NCBI GenBank assembly: GCA_030611945.1
Contig: JAUWOV010000026.1
Span: forward strand, 1-20,604
Origin: a bacterium
Lineage (GTDB): Bacteria > JAHJDO01
Direction of reading: 5' to 3'
DNA length: 20,604 nt
Positions 7,736 through 17,249 of the stretch are shown piece by piece. A program made the translations under genes and the position numbers. The notes under the pieces are model-generated. The model worked only from the letters and a program-made list of their open reading frames with translations, had not been told where the DNA came from and did no database searches. Position 1 is the stretch's first letter. Every line of letters starts with the position of its first letter.

Positions 7736-8773
7736 ATGAAGATAATAGATGCCCATGCTCATGTGTTTCCTCATTATGCTGAAATGGCTGTAAAGGTAAT
7801 GGATAAGGCGGGAATAGATTCAACTGTTACCCTCGAATGGCATGATGGATTTGGAAAGGTACTGAAAGAGCATTTGAAAATATTCAGTAATTTTAAAGGT
7901 CGTTTTAAGGTTTTTGGGAATATCGATATGTCCATGATTAATGAGCCAAATTTTCCCCGTCAGGCAGTGGAAGAATTGGAAAGGAGTGTTGAAGCAGGTA
8001 TGGTCGGCTTAAAGATTTATAAAAATCTTGGGCTTGAACTTAAGGATAGAGATGGAAAGTTTATTCCTATAGATGATGAAAGATTTGACACTATTTGGGA
8101 TAAGGCAGGCGAGTTGGGCATTCCTGTATTAATACATTCAGCAGACCCGTCTTTTTTCTGGCAGCCAATTAATGAAGAAAATTTCTGGGAGGGGGTGCTT
8201 CAAGGAGAATACGCCCATTGGAGTTATTATCGTAAAGGATTCCCGTCACGAGAAGAACTTTTATCTGAACGGAATAACATCATTAGAAGACATCCAAAGA
8301 CAATCTTTATTGGAGCTCATATAGGAAGTTCTGCAGACAATCTTGATTATATAACGCAGGTTTTAGAAAGATATCCAAACTTTTATGTGGATATTTCTGC
8401 AAGGATACCTATTCTGGGGCTTCAAGGATTAAGTCGTAAAAGATCTGTAGAATTTTTTAATAAATATTGCGACCGGATATTATTTGGCACAGATCTAATC
8501 TATGATGATGAACATGTTGCCACTGGCATTCAGTCCCAGACTTTTTTATCCGAAGAAGATATAGATATTTCAGGTCTTACAAATATTGAAGCCTATATAA
8601 AAACATCAGCGGATTTTGTTAAATCGCATATTAATTTTATTTCAACCAGTAAAATACAAACTAATCCTCCTTTCAAGAGAATAAAAGACAGTTACGTCAT
8701 TAAAGGGCTGGGACTATCAGAAGAAATTCAGAAAAAAATATATAATAGAAACATAGAACAAATCTTTAAATGA
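7736..8773 (+). CDS. Amidohydrolase-2 (ACMSD-like) TIM-barrel hydrolase
   Basis: A 345-residue metal-dependent hydrolase of the amidohydrolase superfamily. Barrel ligands are visible in order: DAHAH with His7 and His9, GLKIYK with Lys93, LIHSADP with His134, GAHIG with His195, and FGTDL with Asp253. A lysine with HxH at strand 1 is seen in several amidohydrolase-2 proteins, which include decarboxylases, lactonases and uncharacterised sugar-cluster hydrolases. ATG at 7736 is chosen; an in-frame GTG at 7730 is possible, and neither has a strong ribosome site. Last gene of the carbohydrate cassette and 21 bases before ntpC. A role as lactonase or hydrolase for a sugar acid in the same pathway is conjecture. 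Confidence 0.8.
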   Translation: MKIIDAHAHVFPHYAEMAVKVMDKAGIDSTVTLEWHDGFGKVLKEHLKIFSNFKGRFKVFGNIDMSMINEPNFPRQAVEELERSVEAGMVGLKIYKNLGLELKDRDGKFIPIDDERFDTIWDKAGELGIPVLIHSADPSFFWQPINEENFWEGVLQGEYAHWSYYRKGFPSREELLSERNNIIRRHPKTIFIGAHIGSSADNLDYITQVLERYPNFYVDISARIPILGLQGLSRKRSVEFFNKYCDRILFGTDLIYDDEHVATGIQSQTFLSEEDIDISGLTNIEAYIKTSADFVKSHINFISTSKIQTNPPFKRIKDSYVIKGLGLSEEIQKKIYNRNIEQIFK

Positions 8774-8794
8774 ACGTTACGAATTTCATTAGGA

Positions 8795-9835
8795 ATGGCT
8801 TATATAATGTTTATTGATAAGACCTCATACATGGAATATAATCCAGAATATTTGTTTGCTGTAGGCAAGCTAAGAGTTTATGAAAGAAAGCTCATTAATA
8901 AGGCTGCTCTTACCAAGCTTATCGAATGTAATGACTTTGGGGAACTGGTTTCCATATTAAGCGAGAGAAATTATTCAGATAACATATCCTCTGTAGAAAG
9001 ACCTGAAGATCTAGAAAATCTAATATTTGACGAGATGTCAAACACTATAGGTAAGATAAAAAAACTATCTCATGACAAAGAAGCAACTAATTTGTATTTA
9101 TTCAGGTATGATATACAAAATCTAAAACTCATGATAAAAGCCACGAAAAATTCCGAAGATGTTAATCATGCTTTGCTCTATAGGAGTATAATAGATACTG
9201 AGAATCTTGAGGATTCAATAAAAAAAGAAAATTTTTATGTGTTTTCAGACTCTTTCAGGGATAAAATAAAAACAATATGGCTTGAGGAAGTACAACAAGG
9301 AAATCTCCAGGAGGCAGAAATTCTCTTAGATAAACTATGGCTGGAAACAGGATATTGTCACATGAAAGAGAGAGAACAGATATTCCTGAGGGATTTCTTT
9401 TCTGTATTAATTGACCTATACAACCTTAAGCTGATCTTTAGAACTAAAGTTATGAGTTACGATCAGGAGAGAGTTCGTGAATACATTGCAGAAGGAGGGT
9501 TTATTGATAAGGCCGTCATCTTGAATTCCTGTAATATGAAGCAGGAAGGGATTGTACAATCTTTTCAGTTCTCGGATTATAATAAGATTATTAAACAAGG
9601 TCTTGAATATTTTGAAAGATATAATTCTTTCTGGAAATTTGAGCAGTTATGCAACGATTTTCTGATAGAGTTTGTAGATATTGTAAAATTCCTGGTTGCC
9701 AGTGTGTCAGTCCTCATACGATACCTGGTAATTAAAGAAATTGAGCTTAAAAATCTGAGAGCTATTTTAATCGGGAAAAATAATGGGCTTTCACATGAAC
9801 AAATCAGCCAAAATTTGGGGTGCGCATATGCATAG
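8795..9835 (+). CDS. ntpC: V/A-type ATPase subunit C (rotor socket)
   Basis: A 346-residue, mainly helical soluble protein of the V-ATPase C/AC39 family, the funnel that seats the central stalk on the c ring. The N-terminal YLFAVGKLRVYERKL motif, repeated leucine-rich helices and the length (usual range 320-360) support this, as does its place between E and F. The start is uncertain. ATG 8795 has AGGA directly adjacent, ATG 8807 has it 12 bases away, and ATG 8831 begins right at the conserved Tyr motif. The 3' end overlaps the F subunit start by eight bases. The socket normally holds subunit D, which this locus lacks. Confidence 0.88.
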   Translation: MAYIMFIDKTSYMEYNPEYLFAVGKLRVYERKLINKAALTKLIECNDFGELVSILSERNYSDNISSVERPEDLENLIFDEMSNTIGKIKKLSHDKEATNLYLFRYDIQNLKLMIKATKNSEDVNHALLYRSIIDTENLEDSIKKENFYVFSDSFRDKIKTIWLEEVQQGNLQEAEILLDKLWLETGYCHMKEREQIFLRDFFSVLIDLYNLKLIFRTKVMSYDQERVREYIAEGGFIDKAVILNSCNMKQEGIVQSFQFSDYNKIIKQGLEYFERYNSFWKFEQLCNDFLIEFVDIVKFLVASVSVLIRYLVIKEIELKNLRAILIGKNNGLSHEQISQNLGCAYA

Positions 9836-10136
9836 TATTGCAGTAATCGGTAAATCAGATATAGTTTCTGTATTCTCTGCATTTGGCATAAGTACCTTCC
9901 CAATGGATAACTCAGAAGATGCAGTGTTAAAACTTAATGAACTGGTTTCTTTAAACACAGATATTGTTTTCATCACAGAAGAGCTGGCAGGTCAAATTAG
10001 ACATGTAATTTCTGAGCTAAACATAAAGACACAAACCAGTATTACTGTTATCCCTGATCATAAAGGTTCAAAGGGACTAGCAACAGCAATAATTAAAGAT
10101 ACTGTAAAAGAAGCAATAGGAATGGATATTATATGA
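9828..10136 (+). CDS. ntpG: V/A-type ATPase subunit F (central stalk)
   Basis: A 102-residue alpha/beta protein beginning [13 protein letters not shown], the standard N-terminal strand of subunit F, followed by an FGI turn and an [12 protein letters not shown] strand-helix block. I chose ATG 9828 over the longer frame from 9783 because the family starts at this strand and GGGG (9817-9820) is seven bases upstream. F binds the side of the D shaft and modulates rotation. The gene overlaps ntpC by eight bases and ntpA by four (ATGA), so these subunits are translationally coupled. Its direct partner D is not encoded in the window. Confidence 0.92.
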   Translation: MHSIAVIGKSDIVSVFSAFGISTFPMDNSEDAVLKLNELVSLNTDIVFITEELAGQIRHVISELNIKTQTSITVIPDHKGSKGLATAIIKDTVKEAIGMDII

Positions 10137-11905
10137 ACGGTAAAATAATAAAAGTTTCAGGGCCTCTGGTCTTAGCAGACTGTATGCACGATGCAAGAAT
10201 GTTCGATTTGGTAAAAGTAGGAGATAAAAAGCTCATTGGAGAGATAATAGAATTAAGAGGTGACGTAGCCTCTATTCAGGTATACGAAGAAACGGCAGGA
10301 CTTGGTCCGGATGAACCCGTTATATCAACAGGCAAACCTCTAAGTGTAGAATTGGGGCCTGGTTTAATAGAATCAATATATGACGGTATCCAACGTCCTC
10401 TGGATATACTGATGGAGAAAACGGGAGAGTACATTACTAGAGGTGTTTCTGCCCCTGGAATTGACCGCAATAAAAAATGGCATTTTGTGCCGTCTGTAAA
10501 AGCAGGAGACTCTGTACGTTACGGAGATACAATCGGGACAGTTCAGGAAACAAACCCGGTTATCCATAAAATTATGGTGCCTTCAGGAGTAGAGGGCAAA
10601 ATAGAAAAAATCATAGAAGGGGAGTTCTGTGTTGAAGATACGGTCGCAGTGATTCAAACTGACAAAGGATTTAAAAATATTACTATGCTCCAATACTGGC
10701 CCGTAAGAATTCCAAGAACATATCAGAAGAAGTTAGTGCCTGAGATTCCTCTTGTTACAGGTCAGCGAGTGATTGACACATTTTTCCCAATTACAAAAGG
10801 AGGCACTGCCTGTATTCCAGGTCCTTTTGGCAGCGGAAAAACTGTTGTGCAACATCAACTTGCAAAATGGTCAGACGCAGAGATTATTATCTACATAGGA
10901 TGCGGAGAACGTGGAAACGAAATGACAGATGTATTAATGGAATTTCCCCAGCTAAAAGATCCAAAGACAGGGGATCCGTTAATGAAAAGGACAGTGCTTA
11001 TAGCCAATACATCTAACATGCCTGTTGCTGCTAGAGAAGCTTCTATATATACGGGAGTAACAATAGCTGAATATTACCGCGATATGGGATATAACGTTGC
11101 TGTAATGGCTGATTCTACATCCAGATGGGCAGAAGCGTTAAGAGAAATGTCAGGCAGACTTGAAGAGATGCCCGGTGAAGAGGGTTACCCGGCATATCTG
11201 CCTGCAAAACTTGCTGAATTCTACGAACGGGCAGGCAGAGTGATCTGTAAAGGCGCAGATTCCAGAGAAGGCACATTAAGCATAATCGGCGCCGTGTCAC
11301 CTCCGGGAGGCGACCTTTCTGACCCGGTTGTTCAGGGAACATTGAAGGTTGTTAAAGTCTTTTGGGCGCTGGAGGATAAGCTGGCATACAGACGTCATTT
11401 CCCTGCAATAAGCTGGATCAATAGTTATTCCTTATATCTTGATAATATCCATGATTTCTTAAAAGAAAATTTAGGTGAAGACTGGATGAGAATGCGGCAG
11501 GAAGGCATGAAACTTCTTCAGCAGGAAACTGACCTTCAGGAAATCGTACGGCTTGTCGGAATGGATACTCTTTCTACTTCTGACCGCCTTATTCTTGATA
11601 CTGCAAAATCTATAAGAGAGGATTTCCTGCATCAAAACGCATTTCATGAGATAGATACTTATACATCCCTTAAGAAGCAATATCGCATGTTAAAACTAAT
11701 TATGATGCTTCATGAAAAGTGTATTCAGGCAGTAGGCGAGGGAACGCCGATAGAATCCCTGACTAACCTGAAAATCAGAGAAGATATATCACAAATGCGG
11801 TTTATTAAGGAGAAAGAACTTAACAAGTTCTCCGAGCTGGAGAAAAGGGTGGATGAAGAAATAAGCCAGCTTACAGCAGACAATAAGCAACAAGCGGAGT
11901 TATAA
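10133..11905 (+). CDS. ntpA: V/A-type ATPase catalytic subunit A
   Basis: A 590-residue catalytic subunit, normal length. Order: N-terminal beta barrel (1-75), the V/A-specific non-homologous bulge (about 110-190), nucleotide-binding domain with Walker A GPFGSGKT (230-237, Lys236) and the catalytic glutamate in CGERGNEM (Glu259), [13 protein letters not shown], then the C-terminal helical bundle. Three copies alternate with B and hydrolyse or synthesise ATP. Its ATG overlaps the F stop (ATGA), and its TAA directly abuts the ntpB ATG. All catalytic landmarks are intact, so the head should be active. Confidence 0.98.
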   Translation: MNGKIIKVSGPLVLADCMHDARMFDLVKVGDKKLIGEIIELRGDVASIQVYEETAGLGPDEPVISTGKPLSVELGPGLIESIYDGIQRPLDILMEKTGEYITRGVSAPGIDRNKKWHFVPSVKAGDSVRYGDTIGTVQETNPVIHKIMVPSGVEGKIEKIIEGEFCVEDTVAVIQTDKGFKNITMLQYWPVRIPRTYQKKLVPEIPLVTGQRVIDTFFPITKGGTACIPGPFGSGKTVVQHQLAKWSDAEIIIYIGCGERGNEMTDVLMEFPQLKDPKTGDPLMKRTVLIANTSNMPVAAREASIYTGVTIAEYYRDMGYNVAVMADSTSRWAEALREMSGRLEEMPGEEGYPAYLPAKLAEFYERAGRVICKGADSREGTLSIIGAVSPPGGDLSDPVVQGTLKVVKVFWALEDKLAYRRHFPAISWINSYSLYLDNIHDFLKENLGEDWMRMRQEGMKLLQQETDLQEIVRLVGMDTLSTSDRLILDTAKSIREDFLHQNAFHEIDTYTSLKKQYRMLKLIMMLHEKCIQAVGEGTPIESLTNLKIREDISQMRFIKEKELNKFSELEKRVDEEISQLTADNKQQAEL

Positions 11906-13294
11906 ATGCAAAAAGAATATTTAACTGTTAAAGAGATAGTTGGCCCCCTTATTCTTGTAGAGGATATTGAAGGGGTGAAATATGATGAGCTGATAGAGAT
12001 TGGCTTACCCAATGGAGAAATAAGACAGGGAAAGGTTCTGGAAATTTCAACTGATAAAGCTCTTATACAGGTATTTGAGGGCACAAGCGGGATAGATATA
12101 GCTAAAACCCGCGTGAAATTTTTGGGTAAAGGAATAGAGCTTCCTGTTTCTGAGGACTTGATGGGCAGAGTCTTTGACGGGCTTGGCAAACCAATGGATG
12201 ATGGACCGGAAATAATTCCTGAAAAATATCTGGATATAAACGGCAATCCTATTAATCCATATGCGCGTGATTATCCATCTGAGTTTATTCAAACCGGGAT
12301 ATCTGCAATAGATGGTTTGAACACTCTGGTCAGAGGACAGAAACTACCTATTTTTTCCGGCTCCGGGCTTCCGCATTCCCATGTTGCCGCTCAGATTGCA
12401 AGACAGGCAAAGGTTATTGGCAAAGATGAAAAATTCGCTGTTGTGTTTGCTGCTATTGGCATAACCTTTGAAGAAGCAGATTACTTTATTTCGGATTTCA
12501 GAAGAACAGGGGCTATAGAGAGAACAGTCCTGTTCATAAACCTTGCTGATGACCCTGCTATTGAGAGAATTGCTACTCCGCGTGTTGCGCTTACAGCAGC
12601 AGAATATCTGGCATTTGAGAAAGGTATGCATGTATTGGTTATACTAACAGACATGACAAATTATTGTGAAGCATTACGTTCTGTGTCTGCGGCCAGAAAA
12701 GAAGTTCCAGGCAGAAGAGGATATCCGGGTTATATGTATACTGATCTTGCTTCAATCTATGAAAGAGCTGGCAGAATCAAAAATAAAAAAGGGTCCATTA
12801 CGCAGATCCCTATTCTGACCATGCCTGATGATGACAAAACACATCCTATACCGGACTTGACAGGTTATATTACAGAGGGGCAAATTATACTGAGTAGAAG
12901 TCTTCACAAAAAGGGAACATCCCCCCCCATTGACGTTCTTCCATCACTCTCAAGATTGAAGGATAAAGGGATTGGCAAGGAGAAAACCAGAGAAGACCAT
13001 GCTGATGTCTTTAATCAGCTTTTTGCTGCTTATGCAACAGGTAAAGAAGCGCAGGAACTTGCAATTATTCTCGGAGAGTCTGCTTTGAGTGATATAGATA
13101 AAATATACTTCAAGTTCTCAGACGAGTTTGAAAAACGCTATGTGGGTCAGGGATACGACGAGAATAGAACCATAGCCCAAACACTTGACTTGGGATGGGA
13201 GCTTCTTTCAATGCTGCCAAAATCGGAGTTAAAAAGAATAAGACCTGAATATATAGAGAAATATCTCAAGAGTAAATCCTATGCGTTGGACTGA
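11906..13294 (+). CDS. ntpB: V/A-type ATPase non-catalytic subunit B
   Basis: A 462-residue regulatory head subunit of normal length. It has the degenerate nucleotide loop [14 protein letters not shown] in place of Walker A, the family block [14 protein letters not shown], and PSLSRL with Arg350, the same number as the arginine finger I recall for E. hirae NtpB, which completes the catalytic site of A. It starts on the base after the ntpA stop. An eight-C homopolymer (12921-12928) sits in the codons for SPPI just before PSLSRL. The 3' end overlaps proS by 14 bases, where ntpD would be expected. Confidence 0.98.
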   Translation: MQKEYLTVKEIVGPLILVEDIEGVKYDELIEIGLPNGEIRQGKVLEISTDKALIQVFEGTSGIDIAKTRVKFLGKGIELPVSEDLMGRVFDGLGKPMDDGPEIIPEKYLDINGNPINPYARDYPSEFIQTGISAIDGLNTLVRGQKLPIFSGSGLPHSHVAAQIARQAKVIGKDEKFAVVFAAIGITFEEADYFISDFRRTGAIERTVLFINLADDPAIERIATPRVALTAAEYLAFEKGMHVLVILTDMTNYCEALRSVSAARKEVPGRRGYPGYMYTDLASIYERAGRIKNKKGSITQIPILTMPDDDKTHPIPDLTGYITEGQIILSRSLHKKGTSPPIDVLPSLSRLKDKGIGKEKTREDHADVFNQLFAAYATGKEAQELAIILGESALSDIDKIYFKFSDEFEKRYVGQGYDENRTIAQTLDLGWELLSMLPKSELKRIRPEYIEKYLKSKSYALD

Positions 13295-14525
13295 GTCTCT
13301 TATAAATACTCTGTGGCAAGCGCCATCTGAGGCGGAAATTTCGTCTCATAAATTAATGCTCCGCGCCGGGCTTGTCAAGAAGCTCGCTGCAGGCATATAC
13401 ATCTTTATGCCTCTGGGACTCAAAGTATTACGCAAAATAGAAAATATTGTGCGAGAAGAAATGGACGCCTCCGGAGCTTTAGAACTTCTGATGCCGACTC
13501 TGCAGCCTGAGCAGTTATGGCAGGAGACAGGAAGATGGGATAAGATGGGTAAGGAGATGATGAAAATTCAAGATCGGCACAAGAGACAATTTGGTCTTGG
13601 TCCAACACATGAAGAGATTGTGACGGATGTTATTCGCAAAGAGGTTAAATCATATAAGCAGCTGCCTGTCACACTCTATCAGATTCAAACAAAATTCAGA
13701 GATGAAATAAGACCGCGATTTGGAGTTATCAGAGCCAGAGAATTTACCATGAAAGATGCATATAGCTTTGATAGAGATATTGATGGATTAAATAAAAACT
13801 ACAAGAAAATGCGTGAGGCTTACTGCAAAATCTTTGACAGATGCGCGCTGAAATATCAAATTGTTGAAGCGGAATCAGGTATTATGGGAGGCGATGTATC
13901 TCACGAATTTATGGCTTTAGCTGATTCAGGAGAAGATACAATTGTTCTGTGTCCGTCCTGTGGATATAGCGCAAGTATGGAAAAAGCAGAAGGAGACAAA
14001 TGTCCCAAATGCGCCAGTCGTATGAAAATTAAGAAAGGAATAGAACTCGGGCATATATTTAAACTTGGCACTAAATACAGCGAGTCTATGGGAGCAGAAT
14101 TTCTTGACAAAGACGGCAAGAAAAAGACAATTGTAATGGGATGTTATGGAATTGGGATATCCAGAATTATTGCAGCGGTTATAGAACAAAATAACGATGA
14201 AAATGGAATAATATGGCCAAAATCAATAGCTCCATATCAGGTAGAGATTTTGCCTGTAAATGTTAATGACAACGAGACAATGCAGATAGCAGAAAATCTA
14301 TATAAAAATTTTTTATCAGAGAGAATAGAGGTTATTATTGATGATAGGAATGAACGCCCGGGAATAAAATTCAAAGATGCAGATTTAATTGGCATACCAA
14401 TCAGAATCACAATTAGTTCACAAAAAGCAAAAGACAATATTGTGGAAATTCATAAAAGAGACACAGGCGAGAATAAACTAGTTAAGATAGATGACCTGTT
14501 AGAGAATTTAAGAATCTACCTATAA
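13281..14525 (+). CDS. proS: Prolyl-tRNA synthetase, short type lacking the INS editing domain
   Basis: A 414-residue class II synthetase that charges tRNA-Pro. Class II motifs are seen in order: motif 1 near [16 protein letters not shown], motif 2 [20 protein letters not shown], motif 3 [14 protein letters not shown], then an anticodon-binding domain. The approximately 180-residue Ala-tRNA-Pro editing insertion, which in E. coli begins near residue 224, is missing. In its place are about 25 residues with two CxxC pairs (Cys224/Cys227, Cys241/Cys244), a likely zinc knuckle. Long ProRS is about 570 residues. It overlaps ntpB by 14 bases in a different frame, so it is cotranscribed with the ATPase. 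No terminator is visible before rpmH. Confidence 0.95.
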   Translation: MRWTESLINTLWQAPSEAEISSHKLMLRAGLVKKLAAGIYIFMPLGLKVLRKIENIVREEMDASGALELLMPTLQPEQLWQETGRWDKMGKEMMKIQDRHKRQFGLGPTHEEIVTDVIRKEVKSYKQLPVTLYQIQTKFRDEIRPRFGVIRAREFTMKDAYSFDRDIDGLNKNYKKMREAYCKIFDRCALKYQIVEAESGIMGGDVSHEFMALADSGEDTIVLCPSCGYSASMEKAEGDKCPKCASRMKIKKGIELGHIFKLGTKYSESMGAEFLDKDGKKKTIVMGCYGIGISRIIAAVIEQNNDENGIIWPKSIAPYQVEILPVNVNDNETMQIAENLYKNFLSERIEVIIDDRNERPGIKFKDADLIGIPIRITISSQKAKDNIVEIHKRDTGENKLVKIDDLLENLRIYL

Positions 14526-14564
14526 TCAAATCAACATATTTGGAAAAAATACTGCTAAAAATAC

Positions 14565-14593
14565 TTGAAACGTTATAGAGCTTTCTGTATAAT
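14565..14593 (+). promoter_or_regulatory. Promoter of the rpmH-rnpA-yidD-yidC operon
   Basis: TTGAAA (14565-14570) and a perfect TATAAT (14588-14593) are separated by exactly 17 bases, a near-consensus housekeeping-sigma promoter. Transcription would start near 14600, giving a leader of about 45 bases to rpmH. It lies in the 119-base gap after proS. Confidence 0.85.
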
Positions 14594-14644
14594 CGCCTGA
14601 TGTTTGGCTTAAATGAGTGAAAACAAGTGAAAGTATAAATTATT

Positions 14645-14782
14645 ATGCCTAAAAGAACATATCAGCCGTCTAATGTAAGTAGAAATAGAGCGCTAGGTTT
14701 TCGCAAGAGAAGTTCCACTAAAAATGGAAGATTGGTTCTCAAAAGAAGAAGACGTAAAGGTAGAGCAAAGTTGACCGTATAA
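14645..14782 (+). CDS. rpmH: 50S ribosomal protein L34
   Basis: A 45-residue, extremely basic protein beginning MPKRTYQPS and continuing with GFRKR, NGR and an RRRRKGR run, which is the full-length L34 pattern. It binds 23S rRNA in the large subunit. The ribosome binding site is weak: only purine-rich AGTGAAAG about 10 bases upstream. It follows a strong promoter and precedes rnpA by 19 bases, the near-universal bacterial pairing. Confidence 0.98.
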   Translation: MPKRTYQPSNVSRNRALGFRKRSSTKNGRLVLKRRRRKGRAKLTV

Positions 14783-14801
14783 AGTAGGATACTTCCTGCC
14801 T

Positions 14802-15167
14802 GTGAAAAATTTTTCTTTTTCAAGAGACGAAAAGCTTAAGAAATATGATCAGATCAAGCTTGTGCGCGCAAATGGTAAAAAGCATTGTGGAGCGTTAGCT
14901 AATCTTTATATTAGAATAAATGATACATCAAGAACTAGATTGGGAATTGTTGTGAGAATGCCAAAAGCTTTCAAAGGCAGGGCAGTACAAAGAAACAGGG
15001 CTAAGAGATCAGTAAGGGAGTTCTACAGGCTGAATAAACACAATGTGGTTAAGGGAGTTGATCTTGTTTTTGAAGTGTTTCTCTCTTCTTCTAATACATA
15101 TAAATATAATGATGTTAAAATAAATGCTTTTAACCTGTGTAAAAAAGCAGGAGTATGGCAGACTTAA
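14802..15167 (+). CDS. rnpA: Ribonuclease P protein component
   Basis: A 121-residue basic protein. It has the family's N-terminal FSRDEKLKKYDQIKLV element and the RNR signature in AVQRNRAKRSVREFYR, which contacts the RNase P RNA during 5' maturation of tRNAs. Length is usual (110-130). The start is GTG at 14802, because the conserved N-terminus begins there. A weak AGGA lies about 13 bases upstream. Six bases separate it from yidD. Confidence 0.96.
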   Translation: MKNFSFSRDEKLKKYDQIKLVRANGKKHCGALANLYIRINDTSRTRLGIVVRMPKAFKGRAVQRNRAKRSVREFYRLNKHNVVKGVDLVFEVFLSSSNTYKYNDVKINAFNLCKKAGVWQT

Positions 15168-15173
15168 CGAACA

Positions 15174-15392
15174 ATGAATATATTAAATAAACCAGCCGTT
15201 CTTATTATACAGTTTTACCAGAATTATATTTCGCCGTTGAAGAAGCCTACATGCAGATTTTTCCCAACATGTTCAGAGTATACCAAGCTTGCCGTATTAA
15301 AATATGGATTTTTTAAAGGATGTGTGTTAGGTTTTCTTCGTTTGGTTAAATGTCATCCTTTTCATTCAGGCGGATATGATCCGCTAAACTAG
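15174..15392 (+). CDS. yidD: YidD membrane protein insertion efficiency factor
   Basis: A 72-residue complete YidD: N-terminal amphipathic helix (about 7-21), then CRFFPTCSEYTKLAV with the paired cysteines, the basic mid segment, and the end motif CHPFHSGGYDPLN. It is a membrane-associated protein thought to assist YidC-dependent insertion. It lies in its conserved place between rnpA and yidC, eight bases before the latter. Confidence 0.97.
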   Translation: MNILNKPAVLIIQFYQNYISPLKKPTCRFFPTCSEYTKLAVLKYGFFKGCVLGFLRLVKCHPFHSGGYDPLN

Positions 15393-15400
15393 GAGTATTT

Positions 15401-17233
15401 ATGGATAGAAGAACATTATTTGCGATTGTATTGTCTCTCTCAGTATTTCTAATATTTAATCATTATTATAGTCCCAAACCGTTAAAGAAACCTGTTGGAG
15501 AGAATATCGCTTCCCAATCTGTCCCAGTTAGAACTGTTCCTGTTAGAATTGGAAAGGAAAAGCAGAAAGAACATGTATATAGAGAAGAAGAAAAGAAGCC
15601 TTTAGTCAAGGAGAAAGAAGTTACTGTTGAAACAGATTTGGCAAGGATTGTTTTGGGAAGCGTTTCCGGAACAATCAAAAGTTACAAGGTAAAGGAATAT
15701 AAGGAATCTGAAGTAAAACCAAATACAATTGCGCTGAATAATCAGAGAATAGAACAGCTCTCCAGTCAAATTGCAAAAGCTGCCTCAGAAGAGCAGAGAC
15801 AGCTGCTTTCGTATCAAAAAGAAAAGATAGAATATATTAACGACGGATTAATATCAAGAAAAGGGCTAAAAACACCGCGGGATATTGAGCTTGTGTCATT
15901 TGACAATTATTATACTCAAACCTATCCTCTTGAGACATACTTCCAGACAAATGAAGAAATGTCTGTTATTAATGATTTTAAATGTGAGAGCAGCGGGCTT
16001 TTACTCTCTAAAGGAAAGCCGGAGGGATATGTTAGATTTATTTCTCATATGAAAGACGGGTCAACTATAATTAAAAAGATCCTATTTAGGAATGATAGTT
16101 ATCTTATTGGCGTAAATCTGGAATTGATAAATAATACAGATAGGAATGTTGAACAAACCGGTTTTTTAATTAGCACAGGCGCAGGTCTCAGGTTAATGGA
16201 GGAACAAAGCCGTGGCAGGGGAAGTGGAGTCCAATTACAATCTGTGTCTTATATAAATGATAAGGTAATAAAAAAGCCGTTTAGCCGCGGAGAGAAAAAT
16301 AGAGATGCAGAGCATTCATATGTCGGCAAAATATGGTGGACTGCATTATCCACAAAATATTTCCTGAATGCACTGATCCCTGTAGAACCTGCATCAAAAG
16401 TTGTTATTAAGAAAAATAAATTAAATATATTACAAAACTATGTGGAAACCGTTATTCCAATTGTCAGACCTAATCAGAGTTTCGCTTTCAATATTGACTG
16501 CTATTTAGGACCGAAAGAGATAGGCAGACTAACAAAACAAAAAGTTAATCTGGAAGCGCTTGCTGACTTTGGTTTCTTTGGAAATCTTTTCAGGATCGTT
16601 TATATCCTAAAGTTCTTGCACAAAATCACAGGAAACTATGGAGTGGCAATTATTTTATTAACAATCCTGATGAGTATAGTTCTGTTCCCGCTCACAATGA
16701 AAAGCCATAAGTCAATGAGAGACATGCAGGAACTTCAACCGCAGATCAGCGCGTTGAAGAATAAGTATAAGGATAATGCCCAAAAAATAAATAAAGAGAC
16801 TATGGCGCTATACAAGAAAAACAAGGTCAACCCGCTTGGCGGATGTTTCCCAATGATGTTACAAATGCCTCTTTTCTTCGCGCTTTTTACAACCTTAAGA
16901 AATGCCATAGAGTTAAAAGGAACCTGTTTTATTCCCGGATGGATACCTGATCTGTCTTTACCTGACACAGTATTCTACTTAGGAGCATTAATGAATAAAC
17001 CGGGAGTATATCCTCTCAATATTCTTCCGATTTTAATGAGTATAACCACAATCCTTCAGCAAAAGTTCACTGCTCAGTCTGCAGATCCCAGACAGGCAAA
17101 GATGATGCTCCTCATGCCCGTGTTCATGCTGTTCATTTTCTACAATTTTCCTTCCGGATTGGTTCTATACTGGCTAACCAACAATATCCTTAGCATTGCG
17201 CAACAAGCCTGGATTCGTAAGAAGCATAAATAG
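15401..17233 (+). CDS. yidC: Membrane protein insertase YidC (diderm type)
   Basis: A 610-residue insertase of the Oxa1/YidC/Alb3 family. It has an N-terminal membrane helix (about 5-20), a large periplasmic domain (about 25-390, with a Gln/Glu-rich helical stretch near 110-145), and then the conserved five-helix core. Core markers are NYGVAIILLTILMSIVLFPL with MKSHKSMRDMQELQP, the cytoplasmic hairpin, and NPLGGCFPMMLQMPLFFALF. The first helix plus periplasmic domain is characteristic of Gram-negative-type YidC. ATG has AGGAG at 15391-15395. In diderms mnmE often follows directly. Here 1.8 kb of accessory DNA intervenes. Confidence 0.98.
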   Translation: MDRRTLFAIVLSLSVFLIFNHYYSPKPLKKPVGENIASQSVPVRTVPVRIGKEKQKEHVYREEEKKPLVKEKEVTVETDLARIVLGSVSGTIKSYKVKEYKESEVKPNTIALNNQRIEQLSSQIAKAASEEQRQLLSYQKEKIEYINDGLISRKGLKTPRDIELVSFDNYYTQTYPLETYFQTNEEMSVINDFKCESSGLLLSKGKPEGYVRFISHMKDGSTIIKKILFRNDSYLIGVNLELINNTDRNVEQTGFLISTGAGLRLMEEQSRGRGSGVQLQSVSYINDKVIKKPFSRGEKNRDAEHSYVGKIWWTALSTKYFLNALIPVEPASKVVIKKNKLNILQNYVETVIPIVRPNQSFAFNIDCYLGPKEIGRLTKQKVNLEALADFGFFGNLFRIVYILKFLHKITGNYGVAIILLTILMSIVLFPLTMKSHKSMRDMQELQPQISALKNKYKDNAQKINKETMALYKKNKVNPLGGCFPMMLQMPLFFALFTTLRNAIELKGTCFIPGWIPDLSLPDTVFYLGALMNKPGVYPLNILPILMSITTILQQKFTAQSADPRQAKMMLLMPVFMLFIFYNFPSGLVLYWLTNNILSIAQQAWIRKKHK

Positions 17234-17249
17234 TAGGTAATGAATAGTG

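Noticed and set aside
11725-12246. 173-residue minus-strand ORF across ntpA/ntpB
   Set aside because: It is antisense to strongly conserved A and B subunit sequence, with Ser/Leu/Ile-rich composition typical of a shadow frame.
16346-16354. Perfect DnaA-box sequence TTATCCACA
   Set aside because: It lies inside yidC codons and is isolated; only near-matches occur elsewhere, and there is no box cluster, AT-rich unwinding element or dnaA, so there is no evidence for oriC.
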